Assembly: GCA_900552465.1 (NCBI GenBank)
Contig: URZO01000010.1
Location: 23,803-87,802 of the forward strand
Direction: 5' to 3'
DNA from: an uncultured Parabacteroides sp.
GTDB taxonomy: Bacteria > Bacteroidota > Bacteroidia > Bacteroidales > Tannerellaceae
Length of the DNA: 64,000 nucleotides
Numbering within the stretch: the stretch's first letter is position 1; the number at the start of each line of letters is the position of its first letter. The notes under the pieces are model-generated. The model was given only the letters and a program-made list of their open reading frames with translations, had not been told where the DNA came from and did not search any database. This document shows, piece by piece, positions 1 through 8,898 of the stretch. The translations under genes were made by a program, and so were the position numbers.

Positions 1-2
1 TT

Positions 3-1412
3 GTTGAGGGAAAACGGAAAATCTCTTATTCAGAATTAGTAAAAGGTATCTTATTTGCTAAATATCAGCTGACTAGTAAATATGGTCTGTCAAAAGGGAA
101 TTCTGTGATATTGGCCGCAAATAAACAAATCAGTTTTGTATATGTCTATTTTGCGGCACATCTTAGTGGCATAACTGTTGTTCCGATAGATCTCGAAACA
201 AATGTATCGCGTTTTGAAATCATAAAAGCAAAAGTCTGTCCGAAATTAGTCATTGGCTTTGACTTAAACTGTCAAAGTCTTTCTCTTTCATTGTTTGACG
301 GACAAATTGAAGATGAACTATCTTTTGGTTTTCCAGATGATGAAAGTGTTGCTGATATTATTTTTACAACTGGAACTACAGGGATACCAAAGGGAGTGCT
401 TCTAACACATAAGAATATAGCTTCTGCTACTCACAACATTAATACTTTTATAAGAAACGGTTGTGATGATATAGAACTTTTAGCATTGCCTATATCCCAT
501 TCTTTTGGTTTGGGCCGTTTACGATGCTCTCTCACTTTAGGGGCTACTTTGGTTTTATTGGGTAGCTTTGTTAATGTCAAGCGCTTCTATTGCTTTATGG
601 AAGAATATAAGATAACGGGATTAGCAATGGTTCCTGCAAGTTGGGCTTTTTTGAAGAAAATGAGTGGAATGAAACTTTTTGATTATGCAGACCAACTTAA
701 ATATGTTGAAATAGGTAGTGCCCCCATGTGTGTAGAAGACAAACTTTTGCTTATGCAATCTCTTCCAACTACCCGTATTTGTATGCATTATGGTCTAACA
801 GAAGCTCCTCGAAGTACATTCCTTGAATTTCATGCAGATTCCGAATATTTGGATTCTGTAGGGAAGCCTTCACCTAATATGGAAGTTGTTATTAAGGATG
901 AGAATGGGCAAAACTGTGAATGTCTGGCGGAAGGAGAAATATGTGTAAAGGGTGATGCTGTGACAAAAGGTTATTTGGGAGTTCAAGATATAGATGCTAA
1001 TTTTTATTGGAACGGTTATTTTAGGACAGGAGATTGGGGCATGATGGACTCTTCTGGATATTTGTATTTAAAAAGCCGGAAAAAAGAGTTAATAAATGTC
1101 GGAGGTAAAAAAGTTTCTCCTGTAGAAGTTGAAGAGGTTTTGAAACAATTAGCCGGTATTACTGATTGTGCATGTGTGGCCATTCCTGATCCCAATGGAA
1201 TTTTGGGAGAAGTGGTTAGGGCCTATGTCGTGTTCGATAATAATCATCCACACCTTTCAGAGATAAATTCATTGATAGGTAATCGTCTTGAGGTATATAA
1301 ACAGCCTGTGGAATATATAGAGGTGGAGAACATACCAAAGACAGGTTCTGGAAAAGTTCAACGGTTACTGCTAAATATGCATGATTATGTGGAATCCCCA
1401 AAGTCTATATAG
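3..1412 (+). CDS. AMP-forming acyl-CoA/acyl-ACP ligase, 5' end cut by window
   Basis: This is an adenylate-forming enzyme that would activate a carboxylic acid as acyl-AMP and pass it to CoA or a carrier protein. The reading frame is open from base 3, upstream of the first possible start (GTG at 105), and that stretch reads like the usual N-terminal SYSEL...A...L segment, so the true start lies outside the window. Visible signatures are the P-loop-like FTTGTTGIPKG (about 364-396), YGLTE (about 789-803), the hinge-region TGDWG (about 1026) and the C-terminal PKTGSGK with its catalytic lysine (about 1335-1355). It overlaps the next gene by 32 bases. With the ketosynthase, ACPs and LuxEC-like reductase downstream it probably feeds an acyl branch of the polysaccharide locus. 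The substrate cannot be told from sequence. Confidence 0.9.
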   Translation, partial: VEGKRKISYSELVKGILFAKYQLTSKYGLSKGNSVILAANKQISFVYVYFAAHLSGITVVPIDLETNVSRFEIIKAKVCPKLVIGFDLNCQSLSLSLFDGQIEDELSFGFPDDESVADIIFTTGTTGIPKGVLLTHKNIASATHNINTFIRNGCDDIELLALPISHSFGLGRLRCSLTLGATLVLLGSFVNVKRFYCFMEEYKITGLAMVPASWAFLKKMSGMKLFDYADQLKYVEIGSAPMCVEDKLLLMQSLPTTRICMHYGLTEAPRSTFLEFHADSEYLDSVGKPSPNMEVVIKDENGQNCECLAEGEICVKGDAVTKGYLGVQDIDANFYWNGYFRTGDWGMMDSSGYLYLKSRKKELINVGGKKVSPVEVEEVLKQLAGITDCACVAIPDPNGILGEVVRAYVVFDNNHPHLSEINSLIGNRLEVYKQPVEYIEVENIPKTGSGKVQRLLLNMHDYVESPKSI

Positions 1413-2514
1413 TGATTTTTTGTTAAGGCAACCGACCATACTATGTGGTGCGAATTCTATTAGAGGTTTATTTACATATCCATCATCTAAGGTTGCAGTT
1501 ATTTATGGTTCGGGTTTTAAAGAATCCGATAAAGAGCTTTTTTCAAAGTCCGTGAAATCTTTCGATTTGAAGTATTTGAAAAAAAGCTGGTCGGGCGAAC
1601 CGACTTTGGAAGAATTGGGCGGTACAATTGACGAATTGGAAAGGTTTAAGCCTGACGTTATTATTGCTGTAGGAGGGGGGGCTGTCATTGATGGTTGCAA
1701 AATGGCTCGTCTTTATTATGAATTCCCTTTTTTCGATTCTGCAATGACTCGGTTTAACTATTTGGAGTGGAAAACTTCTTTTATTGCTATTCCTACAACG
1801 GTCGGTAGTGGTGCAGAAGCCTCATCGGCTGCGGTAATATTAAATAAAGAATTGAAGAGGAAGGAAATGATCGTAAATAATGCTCTCATGCCTTCTGTAG
1901 TCGTATTATCCCCCGATTATATAAAACGTTCGCCAGAACAATTGGTCGTATCTTCTGCATTAGATGCAATTTCTCATATAGTGGAAGGTTACGTATCTGT
2001 AATAAATAATGATTTGGCAGATTTATTAGCAGAAAAGGGGCTTCAAATATTAGTTGAAGAGTTACGTAAAGCGGAATATGCGCAAGTTAATTTTCTGCGA
2101 TTACAATATGCTGGATATTTGGCGGGTATTGTACAGAATCATTGTATTGTAGGAATAGCACATGCTGTCGCTCATCAATTGGCATACTATGGTTATTCGC
2201 ATAGTATGGGAGTTGCTTTAATGCTTCCTCAAGCCATAAAAGAAAATAGTAAGGATAAGTTTGTCCAGATTAGATACCAGAAGCTTATTCAGGAATCAGG
2301 AATGAAGGACATTGAAGAACTATTATCCTTTATTTGGGTCTTAAGGGAAAGGGCAGGAATTACGCAGAGTATCTATGAACGTTCCAAAGTGCTTTTAAAT
2401 TCATTACTTTCGGACTGTATGTTTATAGATAATGTGATAAATGATAGAGGGGGAAAAGGCAATCCTGTGCCTATCACGAAAGGGATGGTTGAAAAATTGA
2501 TTGAAAACTATTAA
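1381..2514 (+). CDS. Iron-containing alcohol dehydrogenase
   Basis: This is a 377-residue group III (Fe-dependent) alcohol dehydrogenase, expected to interconvert an aldehyde and an alcohol with NAD(P)H. The nucleotide-binding glycine motif GGGAVIDG lies near residue 98 and the family motif PTTVGSGAEAS near 138. The metal ligands are seen as ALDAISH (near 193), IAHAVAHQL (near 259) and SHSMG (near 272). ATG 1381 is used; ATG 1387 is an alternative. It overlaps the ligase before it and shares ATGATGG with the following LuxE-LuxC fusion, so the three are translationally coupled. An aldehyde released by the neighbouring reductase is the obvious candidate substrate, by inference. A run of seven G (1675-1681) encodes the glycine motif. 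Confidence 0.9.
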   Translation: MIMWNPQSLYSDFLLRQPTILCGANSIRGLFTYPSSKVAVIYGSGFKESDKELFSKSVKSFDLKYLKKSWSGEPTLEELGGTIDELERFKPDVIIAVGGGAVIDGCKMARLYYEFPFFDSAMTRFNYLEWKTSFIAIPTTVGSGAEASSAAVILNKELKRKEMIVNNALMPSVVVLSPDYIKRSPEQLVVSSALDAISHIVEGYVSVINNDLADLLAEKGLQILVEELRKAEYAQVNFLRLQYAGYLAGIVQNHCIVGIAHAVAHQLAYYGYSHSMGVALMLPQAIKENSKDKFVQIRYQKLIQESGMKDIEELLSFIWVLRERAGITQSIYERSKVLLNSLLSDCMFIDNVINDRGGKGNPVPITKGMVEKLIENY

Positions 2515-5006
2515 TGATGGATTTTATAACAGAGGATTTACTAAAAAAACCTCCTTTTATTTTTGCAAATGAAGAAAAAAAGAATGGAGGTATTTTTTAT
2601 CGAGCATTATTAGAGGAATTATGTTTTCATTATGATAATAATGTATTGTATCGGAAATTCTGTGATAATAAAGGTTTTAACCCTCATGGATTTAGTGGCG
2701 AATTGTGCAATATTCCCTATGTCTCCGTAAGTGTTTTTAAAGAATTTGGTTGTGAATTAGCTTCTGTCCCCCAAGAAAATATAAGATTGACATTACAATC
2801 TTCTGCAACTTCCGGAATACCGAGTAGTATTCCTGTGGATAAGGACACTTCTAAGCGTCAAGCTCGAGCTATGGTTAAAGTTGTTCAAGAATTTATAGGT
2901 AAAGAACGAAAACCATTTTTAGTAATGGATGTTGATCCTTCTACTGGGTATCGACATTTACTGGGGGCTCGTTTTGCTGCTGTTAGCGGTTATTTGAATT
3001 TTGCTTCTAAAGTTGGCTATTTTTTGAAAGTCAATGAAAATAATCAATATTATTTTGACATAGAAGGCATACAAGGTTATATTGGAGAGTTATCTTGTAA
3101 TCAACCTGTGATTGTCTTTGGTTTTACATATATTTTATATTCAGAGATTATTTGTCCCTGCATAGAGAAGAAGACGAAGTTTCAGTTGCCAAAAGGATCA
3201 AAGATTATTCATATTGGTGGTTGGAAGAAATTGGAAAATGAAAAAATTAGTAAAGCTGAATTTAATAGAAGAGCTTCACTTCTCTTTGGAATAGAATCTA
3301 TGGATGTGATTGATATATATGGATTTACCGAACAAATGGGATTGAATTATCCGGATTGTCCATGTGGATGCAAACATACTTCCCTCTACACTGATTTGAT
3401 TGTAAGGGATGTAGTTACTAAAAAAGAGCTTCCTGCGGGGAAAGAGGGAATGTTAGAGTTTCTGACACCAATACCCCATTCATACCCAGGAAATGTTGTT
3501 CTTACTGACGATATAGGAATAGTTGAAGCAGGCAAATGCCCTTTTGGACGTAGCGGCACACGCTTTAGGATATTAGGGCGGTTGAAAAAGGCAGAAGTTA
3601 GAGGTTGCGGTGATATACTGTCAAGTAAACTTAAGTTTTCAGATTCGGGAAAAACTTCGGAGGTTGATTTGGAAGTTTCTAATATTTTAAGAGTTGATTA
3701 CTTTAATGGTACAATTCCGATGAATGATTCTCCTGAAGAGCAGTTAAAGTTTATTATAGCTTCTTTGAGAAGCCATCTTGATTGGTTACGTAAACAGCCT
3801 ATTGATGCTTTGCTGGGTTTGATAACAGAAGTGGCTAAGAAATGGGGAGATTCTGATAATGTTCAGATGAAACATTTAAGAGAAAAAGGTTTGTCTTTTC
3901 TCGCATCATGGTGTGCACCTGAACATTTAGTGCGTATTGCAACTATAGGTCTAAGGGGAAACAGATTGTATGCAGATACTTTTTTGCCACTTAACTCTTC
4001 GACTGTGCAATTTATGAAAGCTACTTCTCGGGGGGTGGTTTGTCATTGGCTGGCAGGTAATGTCCAAGTTTTGGGAATGTTTGCTTTGGTACAATGTATT
4101 TTGACGAAGAATGTTAGTTTGCTGAAAATATCATCTAAAGATAATGGAGTGTTCAAATCTATGCTTCAATCGTTTGAGGGTGTCAAATTTACTACAAAAG
4201 GAGGGTATACTATCTTTGGGGATGATTTGCTAAAGACAATAGCGGTAGTCTATTTTAGTCATGAAAATAAAAGTCTTGGAACATTGATGTCTGAGGCTTC
4301 AAATGTTAGAATTGCTTGGGGAGGACGTGAGGCTGTGCAAACGGTTGCAAATTTTTCTGCGAATTTTGATTGTGAAGATATAATTTTAGGTCCTAAAATT
4401 TCATATTCGGTATTAGCCAGAGAAATGTTAAGCGAAGAAAGAAAGGCTCGAAAATTGGCGCGTAAAATAGCTGTAGACTGTAGTGTATTTGATCAAACAG
4501 GTTGTGCTTCTGCACACAATGTTTTTGTGGAGAAAGGAGGTCGTATAACGCCACAATGCTTTGCTGAAATGTTGGCAGAAGGGATGAAGAAAACAGCATT
4601 GCAAATACCAAAAGGAAATACAAGCCCAGAACAAATATCAGCTATTCATTCTATTCGTGGTATTTATGATTTTAAAGGTATTGTGTATGCAAGTGAAGAC
4701 TCTACATGGACGGTTTTATATAGTGATGATTTAAAACTAAATATACCTGTTTATTCCCGCGTGGTTTTTGTTCATCCAGTTGATTCAATAAATGACTCAT
4801 TACAGTTTGTGACAGAGGATATACAAACTATAGGTTTAGCAGCTACGGGGAATAAGGCTCTTCTTTTTGCAATTAAGGCTGTGGAGGCTGGTGCAATGAG
4901 ACTTCCTGATTGTGGTAAAATGCTGAATTTTGAGTCACCTTGGGATGGTATATTTATCATGGAGAGATTGGTTCGTTGGAATACGTTAGGAGGGCCTTTA
5001 GTTTAG
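2514..5006 (+). CDS. LuxE-LuxC fusion: acyl-protein synthetase plus acyl-CoA reductase
   Basis: This 830-residue protein has two domains that are separate polypeptides in luminous bacteria. Residues 1 to about 370 match LuxE-type acyl-protein synthetase, with an adenylation loop SSATSGIPSS (near 95) and YGFTEQMG (near 267). Residues about 400-830 match LuxC-type reductase, with the nucleophilic cysteine in DQTGCASAH (Cys near 664). In the lux system LuxE makes acyl-AMP and transfers the acyl group to the LuxC cysteine, which is then reduced by NADPH to an aldehyde. The fusion would do activation and reduction in one chain. No luciferase genes are present, so luminescence is not implied. Placed between an iron alcohol dehydrogenase and a VOC pseudogene, it probably makes an aldehyde/alcohol or aldehyde-derived substituent (inference). 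Confidence 0.88.
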   Translation: MMDFITEDLLKKPPFIFANEEKKNGGIFYRALLEELCFHYDNNVLYRKFCDNKGFNPHGFSGELCNIPYVSVSVFKEFGCELASVPQENIRLTLQSSATSGIPSSIPVDKDTSKRQARAMVKVVQEFIGKERKPFLVMDVDPSTGYRHLLGARFAAVSGYLNFASKVGYFLKVNENNQYYFDIEGIQGYIGELSCNQPVIVFGFTYILYSEIICPCIEKKTKFQLPKGSKIIHIGGWKKLENEKISKAEFNRRASLLFGIESMDVIDIYGFTEQMGLNYPDCPCGCKHTSLYTDLIVRDVVTKKELPAGKEGMLEFLTPIPHSYPGNVVLTDDIGIVEAGKCPFGRSGTRFRILGRLKKAEVRGCGDILSSKLKFSDSGKTSEVDLEVSNILRVDYFNGTIPMNDSPEEQLKFIIASLRSHLDWLRKQPIDALLGLITEVAKKWGDSDNVQMKHLREKGLSFLASWCAPEHLVRIATIGLRGNRLYADTFLPLNSSTVQFMKATSRGVVCHWLAGNVQVLGMFALVQCILTKNVSLLKISSKDNGVFKSMLQSFEGVKFTTKGGYTIFGDDLLKTIAVVYFSHENKSLGTLMSEASNVRIAWGGREAVQTVANFSANFDCEDIILGPKISYSVLAREMLSEERKARKLARKIAVDCSVFDQTGCASAHNVFVEKGGRITPQCFAEMLAEGMKKTALQIPKGNTSPEQISAIHSIRGIYDFKGIVYASEDSTWTVLYSDDLKLNIPVYSRVVFVHPVDSINDSLQFVTEDIQTIGLAATGNKALLFAIKAVEAGAMRLPDCGKMLNFESPWDGIFIMERLVRWNTLGGPLV

Positions 5007-5012
5007 TAAGTT

Positions 5013-5419
5013 ATGAATCGTTATAGAATACATCATATTGCGGTCGCAACAGATGATATAGAGAAAACAGCTGAACTTTATAGGCAAATGGGATACACCG
5101 TCTCAGGGACTGTTGAAGATTTAAATCAACATGTGTATGTTGCATTTTGTGAACACAGGGGGGTGGAATTGAACTAGTAGGGATAATTGATGAAGAATCT
5201 CCTATTTCTAAGTTCCTATCTAAAGTAGGAGTTAGTACTTATCATATATGTTATGAAGTGGATGATTTAGATGTTGCTGTATCATAACTTAGAAAACAGG
5301 GCTATTTACCAATAACATCAAGAAAGATATCTACAATAAATAATAGAGAAGTTATTTTTCTATATCATAAATATAATTGTTTAATTGAATTATTAGAAAG
5401 AAACAGTGATGAAATTTAA
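5013..5419 (+). pseudogene. VOC (methylmalonyl-CoA epimerase-like) protein, frameshifted and interrupted
   Basis: Reading from ATG 5013 gives a VOC-fold start (HHIAVATDDIEKTAELY) that ends at TAG 5175 just after a run of six G (5158-5163). Adding one base in that run restores homology in the next frame (ELVGIIDEESPISKFL, then YHICYEVDDLDVAVS), which then meets an in-frame TAA at 5285-5287 and continues to TAA 5417. The intact paralogue at 12677 aligns along the whole length; its tyrosine in VTYLKRKG sits where the TAA occurs. Two independent lesions argue for a genuine pseudogene rather than one sequencing error. The reading ends inside the next gene's start. Confidence 0.85.
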
Positions 5420-6197
5420 TAATACTAATGTTCTGCTTGGATCGAATGTAAGGTTAGGTAAAAATGTAAGAATTGGTGATAATACTACTATATATGATAA
5501 TGTAACTATTGGTGATAATACGGTAATCAGCAGTAATTGTTTGATTGGAGAACCTGTGAATAGTTATTATCATGAGACTACTTATAATAATCCAGAACTT
5601 ACTATTGGCGCAAACTCCATTATCCGAAGTAATACGATTATTTATGCGGGGACAGCTATCGGTGAAGGCCTTCAGACGGGGCATTTTTCGATTATTCGTG
5701 AAAATAATGTATTAGGTGATCATTGTTGTGTAGGTGTCTATTGTCATATTATGGACAGATGTAAAATCGGTAACTATGTACGTTTCCATAGTTATGATTC
5801 AATAGGAGAATTGAGTGAAATAGGTGATTTTGTGCAGTTTTATCCTTGTGTAACTACAACAAATTGTCCTGCCCCTCCTTCAGATATATTGTTAGGGTGT
5901 AAATTTGGAGAGTATTCAATTATTGCTGCTAATGCTTTTTTTCTACCTGGATCGGAAATTGGTCGACATTGTTTTGTGGGTTCTCAATCCAGTGTGAAGG
6001 GTATTTTTGAAGATTTTTCATTTATCTCTGGTAATCCGGCAAAGCGGTTGATGGATGTAAGAAAGGCTCCGATTATTAATGCGATTACGCATAAAAGACA
6101 ATATCCATGGCCTTATAATTTTACGAGAAATATGCCTTGGGAGGAAATTGGATATGAACAATGGTTAAATTTAAATACAGAAAAAAATGAAGAATGA
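5409..6197 (+). CDS. Left-handed beta-helix (hexapeptide) acyltransferase, amino-sugar N-acyltransferase-like
   Basis: This 262-residue protein is built of isoleucine-rich hexapeptide repeats (for example VRLGKNVRIGDNTTI at the N-terminus), the fold of LpxA and of sugar N-acyltransferases such as QdtC/FdtC. ATG 5409 is preferred to GTG 5406 because it follows a GAAAG-like ribosome site. The neighbouring aminotransferase with a QdtB/FdtB-like active site makes a 3-amino-3,6-dideoxyhexose N-acyltransferase role plausible; that link is inference. The transferred acyl group could be acetyl or a group made by the local ACP pathway. The end overlaps the next gene by 11 bases. Confidence 0.8.
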   Translation: MKFNNTNVLLGSNVRLGKNVRIGDNTTIYDNVTIGDNTVISSNCLIGEPVNSYYHETTYNNPELTIGANSIIRSNTIIYAGTAIGEGLQTGHFSIIRENNVLGDHCCVGVYCHIMDRCKIGNYVRFHSYDSIGELSEIGDFVQFYPCVTTTNCPAPPSDILLGCKFGEYSIIAANAFFLPGSEIGRHCFVGSQSSVKGIFEDFSFISGNPAKRLMDVRKAPIINAITHKRQYPWPYNFTRNMPWEEIGYEQWLNLNTEKNEE

Positions 6198-6897
6198 GCA
6201 ACAGAGATTAGATGATATATCTTCTCATAGTATGTATGAAAAAGGAGCATGTGCTTGTACAACAGATTATTTTTATAGATGTATTGTTCCTAAGTTTATA
6301 AAAAAAGGTAATATTCTTGAATTAGGTCCTGCTGAAGGTGTTGGTACAAAATATTTATCTACAATGACAGATAATTTAATGCTTGTGGATGGAGCTTTGT
6401 CTTTCTGCGATATTTTAAAAGAACGTTATCCGGAGGCAATAGTTTATTGTTCTTTGTTTGAGGATTTTCGACCTGATGAGTCTTTTGACAATATTATATT
6501 GGGACATGTGTTAGAGCATGTCGAAAACCCGGTACAGATATTATCTATAGTACAGAATTGGTTAAAACCAAATGGTTTAATATTTGTCGCTGTTCCAAAT
6601 AAAAACTCTATTCATCGGCAAGCAGCAGTATTGATGGGGTTGTTAGAATCAGAAGATAGTTTTTCAGAGTTAGATAAGCATCATGGGCACCGACGTGTAT
6701 ATGGTTATTCAGATTTGAAAAATGATTTTGATCAAGCTGGATTAACGATCGTTAATAGTGGTGGATATTGGTTGAAACCAATATCCAATGCTCAGATAGA
6801 AAAAGATTGGACTTCATCTATGTTGGATGCTTTTATGAAATTAGGAGAAAAATATCCTGAAATTGCAGCAGAAATATATGTTATTGCAAAGAGATGA
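6187..6897 (+). CDS. SAM-dependent methyltransferase (class I)
   Basis: This 236-residue Rossmann methyltransferase has SAM-binding motif I ILELGPAEGVGTKYL (near residue 44) and the post-II segment LGHVLEHVENP. It sits between a hexapeptide acyltransferase and an aminotransferase, overlapping both, so it most likely methylates an amino sugar, its N-acyl group or another glycan position. Methylation site and acceptor cannot be read from sequence. Confidence 0.82.
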   Translation: MKNEQQRLDDISSHSMYEKGACACTTDYFYRCIVPKFIKKGNILELGPAEGVGTKYLSTMTDNLMLVDGALSFCDILKERYPEAIVYCSLFEDFRPDESFDNIILGHVLEHVENPVQILSIVQNWLKPNGLIFVAVPNKNSIHRQAAVLMGLLESEDSFSELDKHHGHRRVYGYSDLKNDFDQAGLTIVNSGGYWLKPISNAQIEKDWTSSMLDAFMKLGEKYPEIAAEIYVIAKR

Positions 6898-8003
6898 TTA
6901 AATTCTTAGATTTAAAACAAATAACCGATAAATACTCTCATGAAATACATGAGGCTGTCTCTCGTGTGATAGATTCAGGTTGGTATCTTCAAGGTCAAGA
7001 AAACAAAGCGTTTGAGACAAATTATGCTAGTTACATTGGGACTTCTTATTGTGTAGGCGTAGCAAATGGTCTTGACGCTTTGAATTGGATATTGCGCGCT
7101 TATATAGAGTTGGGGTTAATGTCCGAAGGTGATGAAATAATTGTCCCAGCAAATACTTATATTGCATCTATCTTGGCGATAACCGACAATAAACTGAAAC
7201 CTGTTTTAGTAGAACCGGCTCTTAATACTTATCAGATTGATGACGATAAAATAGAAGAAGCTATAACGGAACGTACAAAAGGAATTTTGATTGTCCATTT
7301 GTATGGACAATGTGCATATACCGATAAGATAGGGGAATTGTGTAAAAAATACAATTTGAAACTTATAGAAGATAATGCGCAAGCACATGGTTGTATGTTT
7401 AAAGGGGTAAAAACGGGTTCGTTAGGCGATGCAGCAGCTCATAGCTTTTATCCAGGTAAAAATCTGGGAGCATTGGGTGATGCGGGGGCTATTACGACAA
7501 ATGATAAGGATTTGGCAGAAATTATTCGGGCGTTGGCTAATTACGGTTCTGCACAAAAATATGTGTTTAAATATAAGGGTCGAAATAGCCGTTTGGATGA
7601 AATACAAGCAGCTGTTTTGGATGTGAAATTAAAGTATTTAGATAAGGATAATGCTATTAGAAAGGAAATTGCTGCTTATTATCTCCAGCATATTACAAAT
7701 TCAAAAATTGTTTTACCCGAAGTTGTAGACTGGGATGCTCATGTGTTTCATTTATTTGCTATTCGTTGTACAAAACGAGATGATCTTCAACGTTATTTGG
7801 CTGAACATGAGATACAGACATTGATCCATTATCCGATTCCTCCGCATAAACAGGCTTGTTATAAGGAATGGAATCAATTGTCGTTTCCTGTGACAGAGCA
7901 GATACATCGGGAAATTTTAAGTTTGCCGATGGGACCTTGTCTAACTTTTTCTGAAGTAGAGAAAGTCGCATTAACATTAAATTTATTTGGAAATGATAAA
8001 TAA
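6894..8003 (+). CDS. DegT/DnrJ/EryC1 PLP aminotransferase, QdtB/FdtB-like
   Basis: This is a 369-residue sugar aminotransferase of the DegT/StrS family. The PLP lysine is Lys189 in SFYPGKNLGALGDAGA, a motif characteristic of dTDP-3-amino-3,6-dideoxyhexose transaminases (QdtB, FdtB). The N-terminus FLDLKQITDKY and VPANTYIASILA are also typical. It starts in ATGA overlap with the methyltransferase. It would aminate a dTDP-3-keto-6-deoxyhexose. The expected upstream enzymes (RmlA, RmlB and a 3,4-ketoisomerase) are not in the window and presumably lie to the left. Confidence 0.88.
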   Translation: MIKFLDLKQITDKYSHEIHEAVSRVIDSGWYLQGQENKAFETNYASYIGTSYCVGVANGLDALNWILRAYIELGLMSEGDEIIVPANTYIASILAITDNKLKPVLVEPALNTYQIDDDKIEEAITERTKGILIVHLYGQCAYTDKIGELCKKYNLKLIEDNAQAHGCMFKGVKTGSLGDAAAHSFYPGKNLGALGDAGAITTNDKDLAEIIRALANYGSAQKYVFKYKGRNSRLDEIQAAVLDVKLKYLDKDNAIRKEIAAYYLQHITNSKIVLPEVVDWDAHVFHLFAIRCTKRDDLQRYLAEHEIQTLIHYPIPPHKQACYKEWNQLSFPVTEQIHREILSLPMGPCLTFSEVEKVALTLNLFGNDK

Positions 8004-8895
8004 ACCTCTTATTTCATTTTGCTTATTTAGTTATAATCAACAGGAGTTTATTGAGGAGGCTATACAAGGAGCTTTATCTCAAACATATTCTCCTTTGGAA
8101 ATAATTATATCTGATGATTGTTCTACAGATAAAACATTTGATATAATTCAAGATTGTATAAAGCAATATGCTGGGCCTCATACAATTATTTTAAATAGAA
8201 ATGATAAAAATCTCGGTATTCGCGAGCATTGGAATAAAGTTTGTCTCTCTCTTGCAAAAGGTTCTATTATTGTTGGAGCCGGAGGTGATGATGTGTCATT
8301 GCCAGAGAGGACGGAACTTTCTTATAGTATATTATTAGAACATCCGGAAGCCATGTGTGTGAGCTTTTTATCGGATACTGTAGATCGTTATGGAAAAACA
8401 CTTCGGCCTGTCCCGCGAGATAGGTTTGATAAGTATGTAAGTGTATTTAGTATAAAAGATTATTTGGCATTTCGTGATTTTTTTATTTTTGGTGGAGATT
8501 CAAGAGCATTTCGTAGAGAAGTAATGGAGATTTTTGGTCCACTTACATTTCCTGATGCTGAAGATATATATGTGTTTTTACGTTGTTTGCTAATTGGTAC
8601 TATTTGTTATAGTAGAGAACCGTTAGTGAAATATCGTAAACATGGAAATAATGTAAGTTCAAAATCTTCATTAAGTTCACAGAGGACATTTTATCAACAA
8701 ATAATGAGGGATATATTATATGCATTAGATAAAGGGCTTATTACGAAAGAAATTTACTTAAAGCTAAAAGTGAAATTCTTGAAAATACATATTAGAGGAT
8801 ATATAAATTATATTTTAGGGTTGATTCCTTTTTATAATAGAATAAAAGTTGGATTTATCCGTTTGTGTAAGAGAATAGCAAGAAAATTCTTTTAA
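7993..8895 (+). CDS. Glycosyltransferase family 2
   Basis: This 300-residue GT-A fold glycosyltransferase begins INKPLISFCLFSYNQQEF and contains the nucleotide-sugar/metal motifs ISDDCSTD and GGDD. ATG 7993 is preferred to the upstream TTG 7987. It overlaps the aminotransferase end by 11 bases. The C-terminal part is rich in isoleucine, tyrosine and basic residues and may touch the inner membrane face. It likely adds one sugar to the lipid-linked repeat unit. Donor and acceptor are unknown. Confidence 0.87.
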   Translation: MINKPLISFCLFSYNQQEFIEEAIQGALSQTYSPLEIIISDDCSTDKTFDIIQDCIKQYAGPHTIILNRNDKNLGIREHWNKVCLSLAKGSIIVGAGGDDVSLPERTELSYSILLEHPEAMCVSFLSDTVDRYGKTLRPVPRDRFDKYVSVFSIKDYLAFRDFFIFGGDSRAFRREVMEIFGPLTFPDAEDIYVFLRCLLIGTICYSREPLVKYRKHGNNVSSKSSLSSQRTFYQQIMRDILYALDKGLITKEIYLKLKVKFLKIHIRGYINYILGLIPFYNRIKVGFIRLCKRIARKFF

Positions 8896-8898
8896 CCC

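Noticed and set aside
2514..5006. A bioluminescence operon
   Set aside because: LuxE and LuxC homology is real but no luxA, luxB or luxD-like gene is present, and the surrounding genes are for polysaccharide synthesis.
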